NCBI RefSeq assembly: GCF_016808335.1
Contig: NC_053142.1
Location: 52,593,108-52,657,107 of the forward strand
Direction of reading: 5' to 3'
DNA: 64,000 nt
Origin: Panicum virgatum
Lineage: Eukaryota > Streptophyta > Magnoliopsida > Poales > Poaceae
Shown here: piece after piece, positions 1 to 10,623 of the stretch
Layout: the number at the start of each line of letters is the position of its first letter
Position numbering within the stretch: the stretch's first letter is position 1
Made by a program: the position numbers and the translations under genes
Notes under the pieces: model-generated
Seen by the model: the letters and a program-made list of their open reading frames with translations, nothing else
Told to the model about the DNA's origin: nothing
Databases searched by the model: none

Positions 1-85
1 AATAAGGAGAAAATGATATGACATATACTACCATTGTTCAAAACAAAATTCCTCAGAAATTTAGAGAGCAATGCACATCTTCAAT
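1..85 (-). repeat. Left part of an old copia-like relic
   Basis: AT-rich sequence without an open frame. Once the Tat element (91-13608) and its duplicated target ATGTC are removed, it runs directly into 13609 onward, so it belongs to the same older repeat as 13614-17138. No coding signal is visible in these 85 bases. Confidence 0.5.
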
Positions 86-90
86 ATGTC

Positions 91-1130
91 TGTCGGTACC
101 CTGTAGCAGGGATACCCACTCTTCCTGCAGCTAGGTAGGACCTGCGTAGTTATCCGTAACTGCACGGGAGGGACGGAGTAGCCAGGTCCCACAGGCCAGG
201 CTTTTCCCTCACCAGGCCAATGGCCCCGGACCGTACCCCGCCTAAGGATGGGTCCGGTGACGCCACGTGACTCTAAGGAAGGGAAGCTCCGAGCTGACCG
301 CCGAGGCCTCGGACCCCCAGAGGGGTCCGGGACCTCCTGCGCCCGTCCGGACTCCCCTCACCATGTAGGGGTCCGGAGCCGCCACGTGTCCCGGAGGCGC
401 GGGATCGTGCGCGAGTCTTCCGCAGGAAGACTCGCCCACCCACCGCTTTTAATGCGATGGACAAGGCGTGCTCTGCCGCCGCGGTACACGAGGCAGCCTT
501 TGTCAGGCCCCGCTGCGCGCCGCGTATTACCAAGGAGCACAGTGGAGCTGCCTGTGCCGCGCCCGCGCAGGGCCCGCCTGCAGCATTAAATGGATACGAC
601 AGCACGGCGCTTTTCCATCATGCCGCCTACGCCGCAAGCTACTCCGCCCGCTTAAGCAACGTGGCGGGCGATGCCTCTAGCTACGTCAGGCTCCGTCTCG
701 ACAAGACAGCACTAGGACATGATGGACGAAGGGCTCCGGGAGCAGGCGAGGGAATCCAAGAGAGATCTCCTTTGCCTGCGACGCCATAAAATATAAACAG
801 TACGTTATGCTGCATCGTTGGACCCACCTGTCGGGGACCCAACGGCTGTGTATGCGCCCCCTTGAGATATAAAAGGGAGGCGCTCGCTGCGCACAGGACA
901 ATCCAGACAAACTCAAGCTCTTGCAACCTTCTCACTCTCGTGGGAAGGCAATACAACACACAGTGGACGTAGGGTATTACGCTCCGGCGGCCCGAACCAC
1001 TCTAAATCCTGCTGTGTTCATCGTGTTCTTGAGTGAGATCAACCTAAGACCAGCTAACCCCCGAGTACACACCCTCAGGGCTAGGGCGGGTGCCATCCGC
1101 CACCCGGCTGTGGTTTGCAGCACCACGACA
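91..1130 (+). repeat. 5' LTR of the Tat element
   Basis: 1040 bp, TG...CA ends, the same length as the 3' LTR and about 99% identical by eye. It contains many GGTCCGGA-type words and a TATA box (868-875) followed by a GC-rich start region. Short ORFs on both strands are products of GC-rich composition and recur identically in the 3' LTR. Confidence 0.95.
868..875 (+). promoter_or_regulatory. TATA box in the Tat 5' LTR
   Basis: TATAAAAG sits about 260 bp before the LTR end, followed by GGGAGGCGC. The same motif occurs in the 3' LTR (near 13346) and as CTATAAAAGGGAGG in the related solo LTR near 52380. This conservation supports it as the core promoter for genomic RNA, with a start about 25-35 bp downstream. 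Confidence 0.75.
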
Positions 1131-1132
1131 TT

Positions 1133-1150
1133 TGGCGCGCCAGGTAGGGG
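1133..1150 (+). promoter_or_regulatory. Primer-binding site candidate
   Basis: TGGCGCGCCAGGTAGGGG begins two bases after the 5' LTR. Position and the leading TGG (complement of a tRNA CCA end) are as expected for a minus-strand primer site. I could not assign the tRNA by eye. Confidence 0.7.
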
Positions 1151-1188
1151 CACTTTAGCTGGTCGCAGTTCATCTCTTCTTCGTCCCC

Positions 1189-3612
1189 ATGGTTCGCGTG
1201 GACGACGTGGAGATGACGGAGGGTGTGGCATCCTCCACGCCACATGCCTCTCGTGTTCCTGCTCCAGGGGCAACTGTGCCTACGGAGCAGCCACCGTCGG
1301 CGGCAGCGCGCGCTGCTCGCCGGCAAGAGTCAGGGCGCCCATCAAGGGCCCCCTCACAAGCTGCGAGCGGCGGAGCGCTGGCAGCGGCTAGGGAGTTGCT
1401 TCACAACCCCCCGGCTGAGGCAGCCTCGCCAGACGCCCTGAAGCAGTGGCGGGACGACGTTGACCGTCTCCTCCACCTGGTTCAGGCCTCCCCCAGTTCT
1501 GCAAGGACTGGGCAACGACCTCCGCCCGGCAACGCGGTGGTACCTTACCACCAGCGTCAGGGCGGTGCGTCGGCGTCCGTGCGCTCCCCTACTGTGAGGG
1601 GTGCACGAACAGAAGACCTACGGGCGGAGCTCAACCGCCGGCGCACGGGTGAGGATGCCCGCGTCTCCATTGAGAGGGCGCGAGAGCGCCGTCTTAACAT
1701 TGAGGGCCGTAACCTCAACGCCGACTTGGACGTAGTGGCACCCAAGCCCCCGGTGAACGCCCGGATACAGCCAGGCGCACCAGTTGCTGGGGTGGGCTGC
1801 GCTGCGCTGGCGGACCACCTCCGAGCAGTGGCATGGCCATCCAAGTTCCGCCCCCACCTGCCGGAAAAGTACGACGGTACCACTAACCCGTCGGAGTTCC
1901 TGCAGGTGTACGTTACTGCCATCACAGCGGCTGGTGGTAACGCAACCGTCATGGCAAGCTACTTTCATGTAGCCTTGTCTGGGCCAGCCCGGACCTGGCT
2001 CATGAACCTTACGCCTGGGACAATCCAGTCCTGGGAAGAGCTCTGTGCGAGGTTCACAGCGAACTTCGCCAGTGCGTACCAGCAGCATGGTGTGGAGGCA
2101 CACCTCCACGCCGTGAGGCAAAAACCCGGAGAAACGCTCCGGGCCTTCATCTCGCGCTTCACCAAGGTACGGGGTACCATTCCTCGTATCTCAGATGCAT
2201 CTATTATCACTGCTTTCCGCCAGGGGGTACGTGACGAGAAGATGCTCGAGAAGCTGGCGACGCACGAGGTGGAAAGCGTCACTACGCTTTTCTCCCTGGC
2301 AGACAAGTGTGCCAGGGCCGCTGAGGGTCGTGCATGGCACTCAGCCCCCCAAAGCGAAGACGCCAAGGCTGGCGGCTCCAGTGCTACCGCTCAGGGCGGT
2401 GGCAAGAAGAAGAAGAACAAGAACCGGAATCGCGGAGAGCTGCAATCTGGTGGACCAGTCGTTGCAGCGGCGGCACCAGCGGCGGCGCCGGCTGCGGCAG
2501 CAGCGGCTGGGGGCCAAAATGCACATGGCAAACGCCCTCGCCCGCAAGGTGGGAGCGGAGGTTCATGCCCAGTGCATCCCACCGCACGCCACAGCGCCGC
2601 TGACTGCCGCGAGATCCAGAAGCTCGCGAAGCGGGTCAGTGGGCGGTGGGAGCAGTCCTCCAAAGACGGCTCACCTCCTCCTCGCCAGCGGGCCGGCAAG
2701 GAGAAGGCCTCCGACAGCGGGGCCGCCGCCGGGGAGAAGGAGCTGGGGTACCAATCCCCCGCTCGAGAGCTGAAGGGCATCTACCACGGCGACGACTCCG
2801 ATTCCGACAACGGCGACCGCCGCAAGAAGCTGTACGTAATGTACGGCGGAAGCTGGGAGCTTGTCTCCCGACGGGACGTGAAGACCCTTCGCCGGGAGGT
2901 CCTCTCGGTGAAGTTGGGGGTCCCGAAGGCGGCGCCGCACCAGAGGTGGATGAACACCACCATCTCTTTCGGGTCATCCGACTGCCCAGAGAATATGGCC
3001 GGAGCTGGTGTACTACCTCTAGTCACCGGCCCCGTCATATCCAACGTAAGGCTCTATCACGTGCTGATTGACGGTGGGGCATGCCTCAATGTCATCAGCT
3101 ATGCAGCGTTCAAGCAGCTGCAGATCCCAGAGTCCAAGCTGACTCCCTCTCGCCCATTCTCTGGAGTGGGCCCACACCCGGTGTTCCCTCTGGGGAGCAT
3201 CACATTGCCGGTCACGTTCGGGACCGAGGAGAACTTCCGCACAGAGAGCGTTCTGTTCGATGTGGCGGAAGTAAACCTCCCGTTCAACGCCATCATTGGC
3301 CGGCCGGCGCTCTACCGCTTCATGGCCATTGCTCATTATGGGTATTTGGTCTTGAAGATGCCTTCCCCTGCCGGAGTCCTCACCGTGCAGGGCAACCACA
3401 CCGCTGCCGTCGCTGCAGTTGAGAGACTGCATGCTCTGGCGGCAGAGGCTGCACGTTCCGAGGAGGATCCGTCCACCTCGCAACCTAAGGCGCCTGCGAA
3501 GGTTCCCAAGGTCCAACCGTCCGATCCGGACCATGTTCCCGTGAAGACGGTGCAGATTGGAGCGGACTCCACCAGGACCACCCGCATCGCGGGGAACCTG
3601 GAGGAGAAATAG
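1189..3612 (+). CDS. Tat gag and aspartic protease ORF
   Basis: An 807-codon ORF starting at ATG 1189, just after the PBS. The capsid-like retrotransposon gag domain lies at about residues 225-390 (YDGTTNPSEF to ADKCARAAEG). A Lys-rich, then Ala-rich linker follows at 400-450. A degenerate zinc-knuckle-like Cys/His stretch (CPVHPTARHSAADC) lies near residue 460. The aspartic protease active site near residue 625 reads LIDGGACLNVIS, a DGGA variant of the usual D-S/T-G. Gag would assemble particles; the protease would cut the polyprotein. The frame ends in TAG at 3610-3612, and pol continues in the same frame immediately after, so this stop is probably a point mutation in a single gag-pol frame, although readthrough cannot be excluded. 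Confidence 0.9.
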   Translation: MVRVDDVEMTEGVASSTPHASRVPAPGATVPTEQPPSAAARAARRQESGRPSRAPSQAASGGALAAARELLHNPPAEAASPDALKQWRDDVDRLLHLVQASPSSARTGQRPPPGNAVVPYHQRQGGASASVRSPTVRGARTEDLRAELNRRRTGEDARVSIERARERRLNIEGRNLNADLDVVAPKPPVNARIQPGAPVAGVGCAALADHLRAVAWPSKFRPHLPEKYDGTTNPSEFLQVYVTAITAAGGNATVMASYFHVALSGPARTWLMNLTPGTIQSWEELCARFTANFASAYQQHGVEAHLHAVRQKPGETLRAFISRFTKVRGTIPRISDASIITAFRQGVRDEKMLEKLATHEVESVTTLFSLADKCARAAEGRAWHSAPQSEDAKAGGSSATAQGGGKKKKNKNRNRGELQSGGPVVAAAAPAAAPAAAAAAGGQNAHGKRPRPQGGSGGSCPVHPTARHSAADCREIQKLAKRVSGRWEQSSKDGSPPPRQRAGKEKASDSGAAAGEKELGYQSPARELKGIYHGDDSDSDNGDRRKKLYVMYGGSWELVSRRDVKTLRREVLSVKLGVPKAAPHQRWMNTTISFGSSDCPENMAGAGVLPLVTGPVISNVRLYHVLIDGGACLNVISYAAFKQLQIPESKLTPSRPFSGVGPHPVFPLGSITLPVTFGTEENFRTESVLFDVAEVNLPFNAIIGRPALYRFMAIAHYGYLVLKMPSPAGVLTVQGNHTAAVAAVERLHALAAEAARSEEDPSTSQPKAPAKVPKVQPSDPDHVPVKTVQIGADSTRTTRIAGNLEEK

Positions 3613-6600
3613 GAAGACGCGCTCATCGCTTTCCTCCGGGCAAATGTCGACGTGTTCGCCTGGGAACCGTCACAGATGCCCGGGATCCCCAGGGAAGTGA
3701 TCGAGCACAATCTGAGGATCTACCCCGACGCCACGCCGGTGCGCCAGAAGCCTCGGAAGCAGTCCGTGGAGCGACAAAACTTCATCCGCGAAGAAGTCCG
3801 CAAGCTCCTACATGCCGGCTTCATCGAGGAGGTCGGCCACCCCGAGTGGTTGGCCAATCCGGTCGTCGTCCCAAAGGCCAACGGGAAGCTTCGGATGTGC
3901 ATCGACTACACCAGCCTCAACAAGGCATGTCCTAGAGACCCCTACCCTCTTCCGCGTATCGATCAGATCGTGGACTCCACCTCCGGGTGTGACCTTTTGT
4001 CTTTCCTAGATGCATACTCTGGTTTCCACCAGATTCAAATGTCTAGAGAGGATAGGAAGCATACTGCCTTTGTAACAGTAGATGGGCTTTATTGCTACAT
4101 TGTCATGCCGTATGGTCTAAGGAATGCCTTACCCACGTTTGTACGAGCCATGAACAAAACCTTCTGTAATCTAATTAGAGATGTTGTTGAGGTTTATGTC
4201 GATGACATTGTGGTCAAGACTAAGGTAGGGTCAACGCTAGTGGAGGACCTGTCCCTCGTCTTCGACCGGCTCCGCGCCACGCACACGAAGCTGAATCCCG
4301 AGAAGTGCATCTTCGGCGTCTCAGCAGGGAAGCTGCTGGGTTTCCTGGTCTCACATCGAGGCATCGAGGCAAACCCAGCCAAGATCAAGGCGATCGAAGC
4401 GATGAGGCCTCCTGGCCGCATCAAGGATGTCCAGAAGCTCACTGGATCTCTCGCAGCTCTTAGTCGCTTCATATCGAGGCTAGCTGAGAGGGCCCTCCCC
4501 TTCTTCAAACTATTGAGGAGGTCCGGTCCATTTTCTTGGACCGAAGAGGCTGAACAGGCCTTCCAGGAGTTGAAGCAGCACCTCACCTCGCTGCCAGTAT
4601 TGGTGGCTCCAGAGCCCGGTGAGCCGTTGTTTCTGTATCTTGCTGCGTCTGCGGAGGCAGTCAGCATGGTGCTGGTCGCCGAAAGGACGGAGCAAGCTCG
4701 CCAGAGGGACACCAGGGTCTCCCCGGCCAAAGATGGTGAGCCGGACCCCGGACACGGGGGCCCGTCAGCCTCACCTCTGCCTGAAGCCCCGGACCCCGCA
4801 CAAAGGGGTCCGGACGAGCCTTGTGCCAGTGGGAACCCAGAGTCACTGGGGGCCCAAGGATCTGATGTGGTGAATAAGGGCGACCCGGACCTGGTAACCA
4901 GGGTCCGGACCGTCCAAAAACTAGTTTACTACGTCAGTGAAGTCCTCCACGAGGCGAAGGCCAGGTATCTTGAGACGCATAAGATTATCTATGCGATACT
5001 TATTGCGTCCAGGAAACTGCGCCACTACTTTCAGGCACACCGAGTTGTCGTAGTGACCTCTTACCCGTTAAGAGCGATCCTGCACAACTCCAACGCCACA
5101 GGCAATATCGCCAAGTGGGCGGCAGAGCTGGCCGAGTTCCAACTGGAATTCCAGCCACGCCATGCAGTCAAGAGCCAGATCCTGGCTAATTTCATAGGAG
5201 AGTGGACTCCTTCCCCAAGTAATTCTGGGGGTCCGGTCGTCAACGCTGGACCCCCGGAGCCGGAAATCAGGGCACCAGTTTTTACCGAGCCCCACTGGAC
5301 ACTCTTCTTCGACGGGTCCGCCCGCGAAAAGTGGGCCGGAGCTGGTGTGGTCCTCATCGACCCAAACGGAGATCAGCTGAAGTACATGGTGCACCTTGAG
5401 TTCAAGGCCACCAACAACATGGCGGAGTACGAAGCTTTGATCTTTGGCCTGACACAAGCCCTCTCATTGGGGGTCCGGCAGCTCCTGGTGAAGGGGGACT
5501 CCCAGCATTATCAAGCAGGTCCGAGGGGATTGCAACTGCAACAATCCCCATCTCGCGGCATACCTCATACACGTGAGGAAGCTCGAGAAGGACTTCGACG
5601 CCTTGGAACTACAACATGTTCCCCGCGAGCACAACTCAGCAGCAGATGATCTCTCTGCGAGAGCATCTACCTGGGCACCCAGTGCCCGAGGGTGTCTTCG
5701 AAAGACGGCTGCTGAGACCTACCGCCCAGCCTGCCGACCTGGGTGAAGGGGATCAAGCTAGCACCTCAAAGCCAGCGGTCCCGGCAACACTCCTCCTGTG
5801 GTGCCCAACCTGGGCCGTGTGCCCTGTTGAGGATCCTGGTGACCTCGCAGGGCCACACCCACCTACTCAGGGAGCTCCCGATGCATGGATCTCCGAGATC
5901 CGGGACTACCTGAAGGATAACATCCTCCCTGATGACGATGTGTCCGCTGAGCGCATAGTCCGATTGGCTAAACGCTACGCGGTGGTACAAGGGGATCTCT
6001 ACCGCCGTGGCGCCAACGGTGTCCTCATGCGGTGCATTTCCCAGGAAGAAGGCCGCGAGTTGCTCGCGGAGATCCATGGAGGTGAGTGCGGAAGTCATTC
6101 CTCCTCTCGCACGCTTGTTGGCAAGGCCTTTCGGCATGGTTTCTACTGGCCGACAGCACTCCAGGATGCGGCTGAGCTGGTGAGGTCCTGCAAAGCATGC
6201 CAATTCCATGCAAAGCAAATACACACCCCGGCTCAAGCTCTGCAGATGATTCCGCCCTCATGGCCATTCGCTGTGTGGGGTGTGGATATCCTGGGACCAT
6301 TCCCCCGGGCTGTTGGCGGGTACGGTTCCTCTATGTCGCCATCGACAAGTTCACCAAGTGGCCGGAAGTTACTCCTGTGGTGAATATCACTAAGAAATCA
6401 GCAGTCGCATTCCTCAGGTCCATTGTGTGCAGATTTGGCGTCCCAAACCGCATTATCGCGGACAATGGGATCCAATTCAAAAGCAGGCTCTTCCAAGAGT
6501 ACTGTGAGGACATTGGCATCCAGCTATGCTTCGCGTCCGTAGCACATCCTCGCAGCAATGGACAAGTTGAAAGAGCGAATGCAGAGATCCTCAGGGGACT

Positions 6601-7120
6601 CAAGACCCGCACCTACAACTGCTTGAAGAAGCATGGTGCCAAATGGGTTGACGAGCTTCCATGCGTGCTATGGGGCAACCGGACCACACCCAGCCGAGCC
6701 ACCGGGGAGACTCCGTTCTTCCTGGTCTACGGGGCTGAAGCATGCCTTCCCCCAGAAATTCACCTGGGCTCACCACGAGTCCAGGCCTTTGACGAATCCA
6801 TGCAGGAGCAGCTGCGGTGCGACGACGTGGACCTCGTTGACGAGCGAAGGTGGCGAGCAGCAATCCGAAACGCACGCTACAACCAGGCGCTCCGGCGCTA
6901 TCATCAACGATTCATGCACAGCAGGGAGCTCCGGGCTGGCGACCTCGTCCTCAGACGGATCCTGAGCCGAGCAGGGCTCCACAAACTCTCCCCCAGCTGG
7001 GAGGGGCCCTTCACGGTTACAGAGGTATGCCGGCCCGGATGCGTTCGCCTCGCCACAGAAGATGGAGTGCCGCTGCCCAACCCATGGAATATAGAGCATC
7101 TGCGTAAGTTTTACACCTAG
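3613..7120 (+). pseudogene. Tat pol: RT, RNase H, integrase, frame-broken
   Basis: Continues the gag frame after TAG 3610. RT spans about 3830-4500, with catalytic VYVDDIVV near 4195. A connection region with an unusual Pro/Gly-rich insert lies at 4690-4920. RNase H starts near 5293 (FFDGSA, then NNMAEYEAL and KGDSQ). Frame changes occur near 5506, near 5681 and near 6324. Integrase follows: a His/Cys zinc-binding region at about 6080-6215, then D (WGVDILGPF), D (ADNGIQF) and E (NGQVERANAEI), ending at TAG 7118. All domain landmarks are present, but the three frame changes make it non-functional as it stands. Sequencing error is a possible but less likely cause of the single-base changes. Confidence 0.9.
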
Positions 7121-8496
7121 GCAGAGCAGGGAAATAAACCTTTCCTTTGTAATAAGATAGAGTTAGCGTGCGGCCCAGAGCGGTTGGGGGCCACCCTCGT
7201 AAACCCGACCTCTGGCATCCATCGCACCACCGGCTAACGCGCGGCTCAGAGCGGTAGAGGTCCGACCTCGTAAACCCGGCCTCTGGCATCCATCGCGCAA
7301 GCCATGTACATCAAGATTGCAAAGGAAAGATTTTCTTCTAGTTCTGTCTTTGTGTCAAAGTTAAATTACGCATTTCGATTCTCGGAGTTCTCACCTTTCT
7401 AACCCCCGCGGGAACCTCTACTCTTGTTGCTACAACTAAGATCTGCATTGAGCTGCTGGACTGCCGTACGGATCTGGACCCTCTTGCTGCTGGAGGGGGG
7501 TCCGGACCCCTAGGGACCTACTCTGGTGAGCGGGTACTTGTTTCCAGGGGTGGTCCGGAGCCTGTGTAGCCGCTTAGCTGGTTCCGTACCCAAAAGCCTA
7601 CACACTCCACCACCCTGTAACGAGCGCTCTAGTACCTGGAGCCGGGTAATTGGGGGCCCGGACCTCATTCCAGCTCAAGAGTTGGCTTCCTAAGTCCAAC
7701 ACGACCTCACCCACTGCTGCGGAGGGTCTGGGATGCTGAAGCCAGGTCCGGAAGGACCGTGCTGTTTCCTGGAGTGGTCCAGAGCCCTGTGTAGTGCCTT
7801 AGCCTGGTTCCGTACCATAAGCCTACGCACTCCACCACTCTGAAGCAAGCACTGAACTACCTGGGCCTGTGCATCTAGAGCCCTGGACCTGGTACCAGCC
7901 TGGGATTGGTCAGGAATGAGCCCCGCGGGTCTGCTACTAAGCTATAACTTTGAAGTGGTACACAGGTTAGCGGTAGTCAGTCTCAAACCATTGAGCCTAT
8001 CTGCCAGGGGGTCCGGGTATCCACTTCAAAGCTTTCATGCAGGATAAGAGCCAGTCTCGATGGTAGACAGACTCATAGCAGCTGAGTCTCTCTCCCAGGG
8101 GGCCCGGGGCATCCGCTTTGTCCCAGACATCATGGATGAATTCTGCATGTGTCAAATAGCTAAGATGCAGTATCGTTGCTACTATCTAAGCGAACTTGAT
8201 TCTTCTATCTGTACTCCTGTATACTACACAGGGAACAAGGCGCTTGCTCGTCTTACAGGCTATGCAGCCCTATGCCAAGGAGGTCCGGAGTATCTTCTAC
8301 GACTCAGTTGGCAGACAGGTCCAAGCAACTGAACCTATCTGCCAGGGGGCCAGGGCACCGGGGTGCTACCGGGGTGCTGCATACTGCAAATCAACAACTG
8401 ACAAACAGCTAAGTTGAAGTTTCTTCTACTTCAAAAAATTTCAGCTAGTACAAAGTTTGTTACATAATGCAATAGGAAAAAGATACAATGCCCAGC
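7121..8496 (+). other. Non-coding spacer of the Tat element
   Basis: No convincing gene between pol and the antisense gene. It holds a tandem pair of about 71 bp units (from 7161 and 7232, sharing CGGC(C/T)CAGAGCGGT and CTCTGGCATCCATCGC) and a diverged duplication of about 220 bp (7535-7640 and 7755-7870, sharing GGTTCCGTACC and CACTCCACCAC). Words of the GGTCCGGA type recur throughout. Confidence 0.7.
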
Positions 8497-9210
8497 TCAA
8501 GGGTCTGCAGGCTCTCGCTTGAAGTAGGAGGCGACGAAGTCAACGACCTCCTGCACGCTGTCCCGAGCGGCGGCCTCTGTCTCCGCTACAGGGCCATCGA
8601 CCACGGGCGCCAACGAGATGGTCAGGTCGTGGCTCCGGAGGCAGGTCAGGATGTGCTCCGCCACCATCCGGATCAGATCACGGCCCTCGGTTTCGAGCTG
8701 TCCAGCAAGGACCGGCCCCAGGCGCTGGAGCCTATCCGAAGCAGAGCGCAGCACTGGGAGCGCGTCAGCTATCGAAGCTGGCGGCTCCGCCACCTGGATT
8801 GGGCTCATCCCAAATGGCACCAGTGCGAGGCTCGCTTCGGCCGCCCAGTCAGCGATCCGCTGGGCTCCTGCGCGCTGGTCCTCCTGGTGCTTCCGGACCG
8901 CCTCCCGGACCGCCTCTTGCACCCGGGTGTCCAGGTCCGCCTTCGCCACCTCCACCTCGCGGGACCTCTCCTCAAGCACGCGGGACCTCTCCTCGAGCTT
9001 GGCCTCCCTCTGCTCCGCCCACACCTTCAGCTTCTTGAGCGAGTCTCGCTGACGCCCAAGTTCCTTCTCTATGCCGATGGCATGAGCCTCCCGCTTGGCG
9101 AGGGACTTCCGGCCCTCCTCCAAATCCGCCTCGTCGGCAGTTAGCAGGCGGGCTCTCTCCTGCAGTTGTTCACGCCATCCCTGCAGAGTCGCAGAGAAGA
9201 CGTCAAGCTC
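8497..9210 (-). pseudogene. Antisense Tat gene, C-terminal coiled coil
   Basis: Open frame directly after TAG 9213-9211 and in phase with the sequence before it (9729-9214), so one stop separates the two. The first part is strongly coiled-coil-like, with regular charged heptads (REAKLEERSRVLEERSREVE). It is followed by a compact domain ending near VVDFVASYFKRE. I recognise this tail from plant proteins that share the 'putative gypsy type transposon' N-terminus, which supports 11931-8497 being one gene. Function is unknown; a coiled coil suggests a structural or binding role. Confidence 0.6.
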
Positions 9211-10417
9211 CTACCTCCAGACCTCGAGGTCCTCGCTGCGAGTCTCCAGCTCGGACTGTTGGGCTGCGAGGTGAGCCTCGAGGTCGGACCGCTGAGCAGC
9301 GAAGCCAACAACCTCCAGGGTGAAGTCCCGCTCCCGCTGCGTCAAGGATTTCTCTCGGTTTGACACCAGCGAACTCTCGGTCAAACACCTTCCTAAGGTT
9401 GGCTCGGTAGGCCTCTTGGTCCGCCTTGAGCTTTGACCGAGTTTCCGCGGCACGGGAGGCTTCCGCTTTCGTGTGCGCTTCCAGGCGGGTGTGCCAGTCG
9501 GAGAGGCGCTGACGCTCGCTCTCCAGAGCAGACCACTCCCGCCGGAAGGCCACCTCGGCGGAGGAGGTTGCCTCCTCGATCGACCGCCGAACTCGCAACA
9601 GCACCTGAGGAAGCGGAGTCGCATCCTCCTCCGGGAGTTGAAGCTGCAGGAGCTGCCTGCCAAAGACCACCTCCAACTCCTCCTCTGCAACAGGACCGGA
9701 GCTGGAGGTAGGGGCTTCCGCTGCGGCACTTAGCTCCGGCGCCCCCGCTGCCGCCGAGTCGGGCGCGGCCGAGCCCAGCTCCGGCACCCCCGCTGCCGCC
9801 GAGTTGGGCGCGGCCGAGCCCAGCTCCGGCGCCCCCGCTACCGCCGTGGCAGACGCGGCCGCGTCGGGTCCGGTTGCGGCCGCCTCGTCGGGTGCAGCTG
9901 TGCCTAGTACCGGCGCCCCCGCCACCGATCCGTCAGGTGCGGCTGCGCCCTGCACCAGCACCTCCACCACCGTGTCGGGTGTGGCTGCGCCCAGCACTAG
10001 CGCCTCCGCCGCTGCAGCGTCGGGGGCCGCGGCGCCCAGAGCCGGCATTTCAGCCGCCACGGCATCGGGTGCGACTGCACCCAGCACCGGCGTTTCCGCT
10101 GCCGTTGTGTCGGGTGCGGCTGCGTTAAGTATCGGCGCCTCCACCGTCGCCGCGTCGGGCGCGGCTGCACCCAGCGCCGCCGCCGCCGTGCTGAGCACTG
10201 CAGAGTCTAAAAATGACACGCCAGTCAGCATCACGTCGCGCACCACAGGGCTAGCACAGGTCGCCGTACCTGAGGGTCCTGCACTTGCTGTCGCCGTCGC
10301 TGTCGACGCCAAGGCCGCCGCCGCCTGGGCACCTGCCGATGTGCCAGCGATGGTAAAAGAACCACTGGGGCGAGGAGCCCTGGTAACCAGCAGAAAAGCC
10401 TTAAAAAAACAGAGCAC
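9203..10417 (-). pseudogene. Antisense Tat gene, middle part with Ala/Pro repeats
   Basis: Continues the antisense gene but has no ATG of its own; the frame opens with GTG at 10417. About residues 80-235 are an imperfect tandem repeat of roughly 16 residues with the core GAAAPDAAAAEAPVL, about ten copies, spanning 9720-10190. After it comes a coiled-coil-like charged stretch (RQRLSDWHTRLEAHTKAEAS). A frame change near 9365 moves the conserved reading to the frame of the C-terminal part. It probably joins the N-terminal ORF through a short intron or lost codons in 10418-10620. An open frame on the + strand (9804-10901) is only the complement of this GC-rich repeat. Confidence 0.6.
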
Positions 10418-10623
10418 AGGCGCAAGGGAAGAGAGCAGGATGACACTAACCCAGAAGTACCGGGTACCCAGCGTCCCCGGAGCCCGGGCCTCTTCTCTTG
10501 TGGTTGCTGCTGCTGCTGCTGCTGCCCTTGCAGCTGTGATGCAGGCGCAACCCGGGCTTGCTCCCGCTGCTGCTGTCCCTGTGGCTACGGCATGGGCGCA
10601 ACCCGGGGTCGCACCTGTTGCTG

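Noticed and set aside
242..1391. Short frames inside the Tat LTR and before gag
   Set aside because: They recur at the same places in the 3' LTR and lack conserved content; LTR composition explains them.
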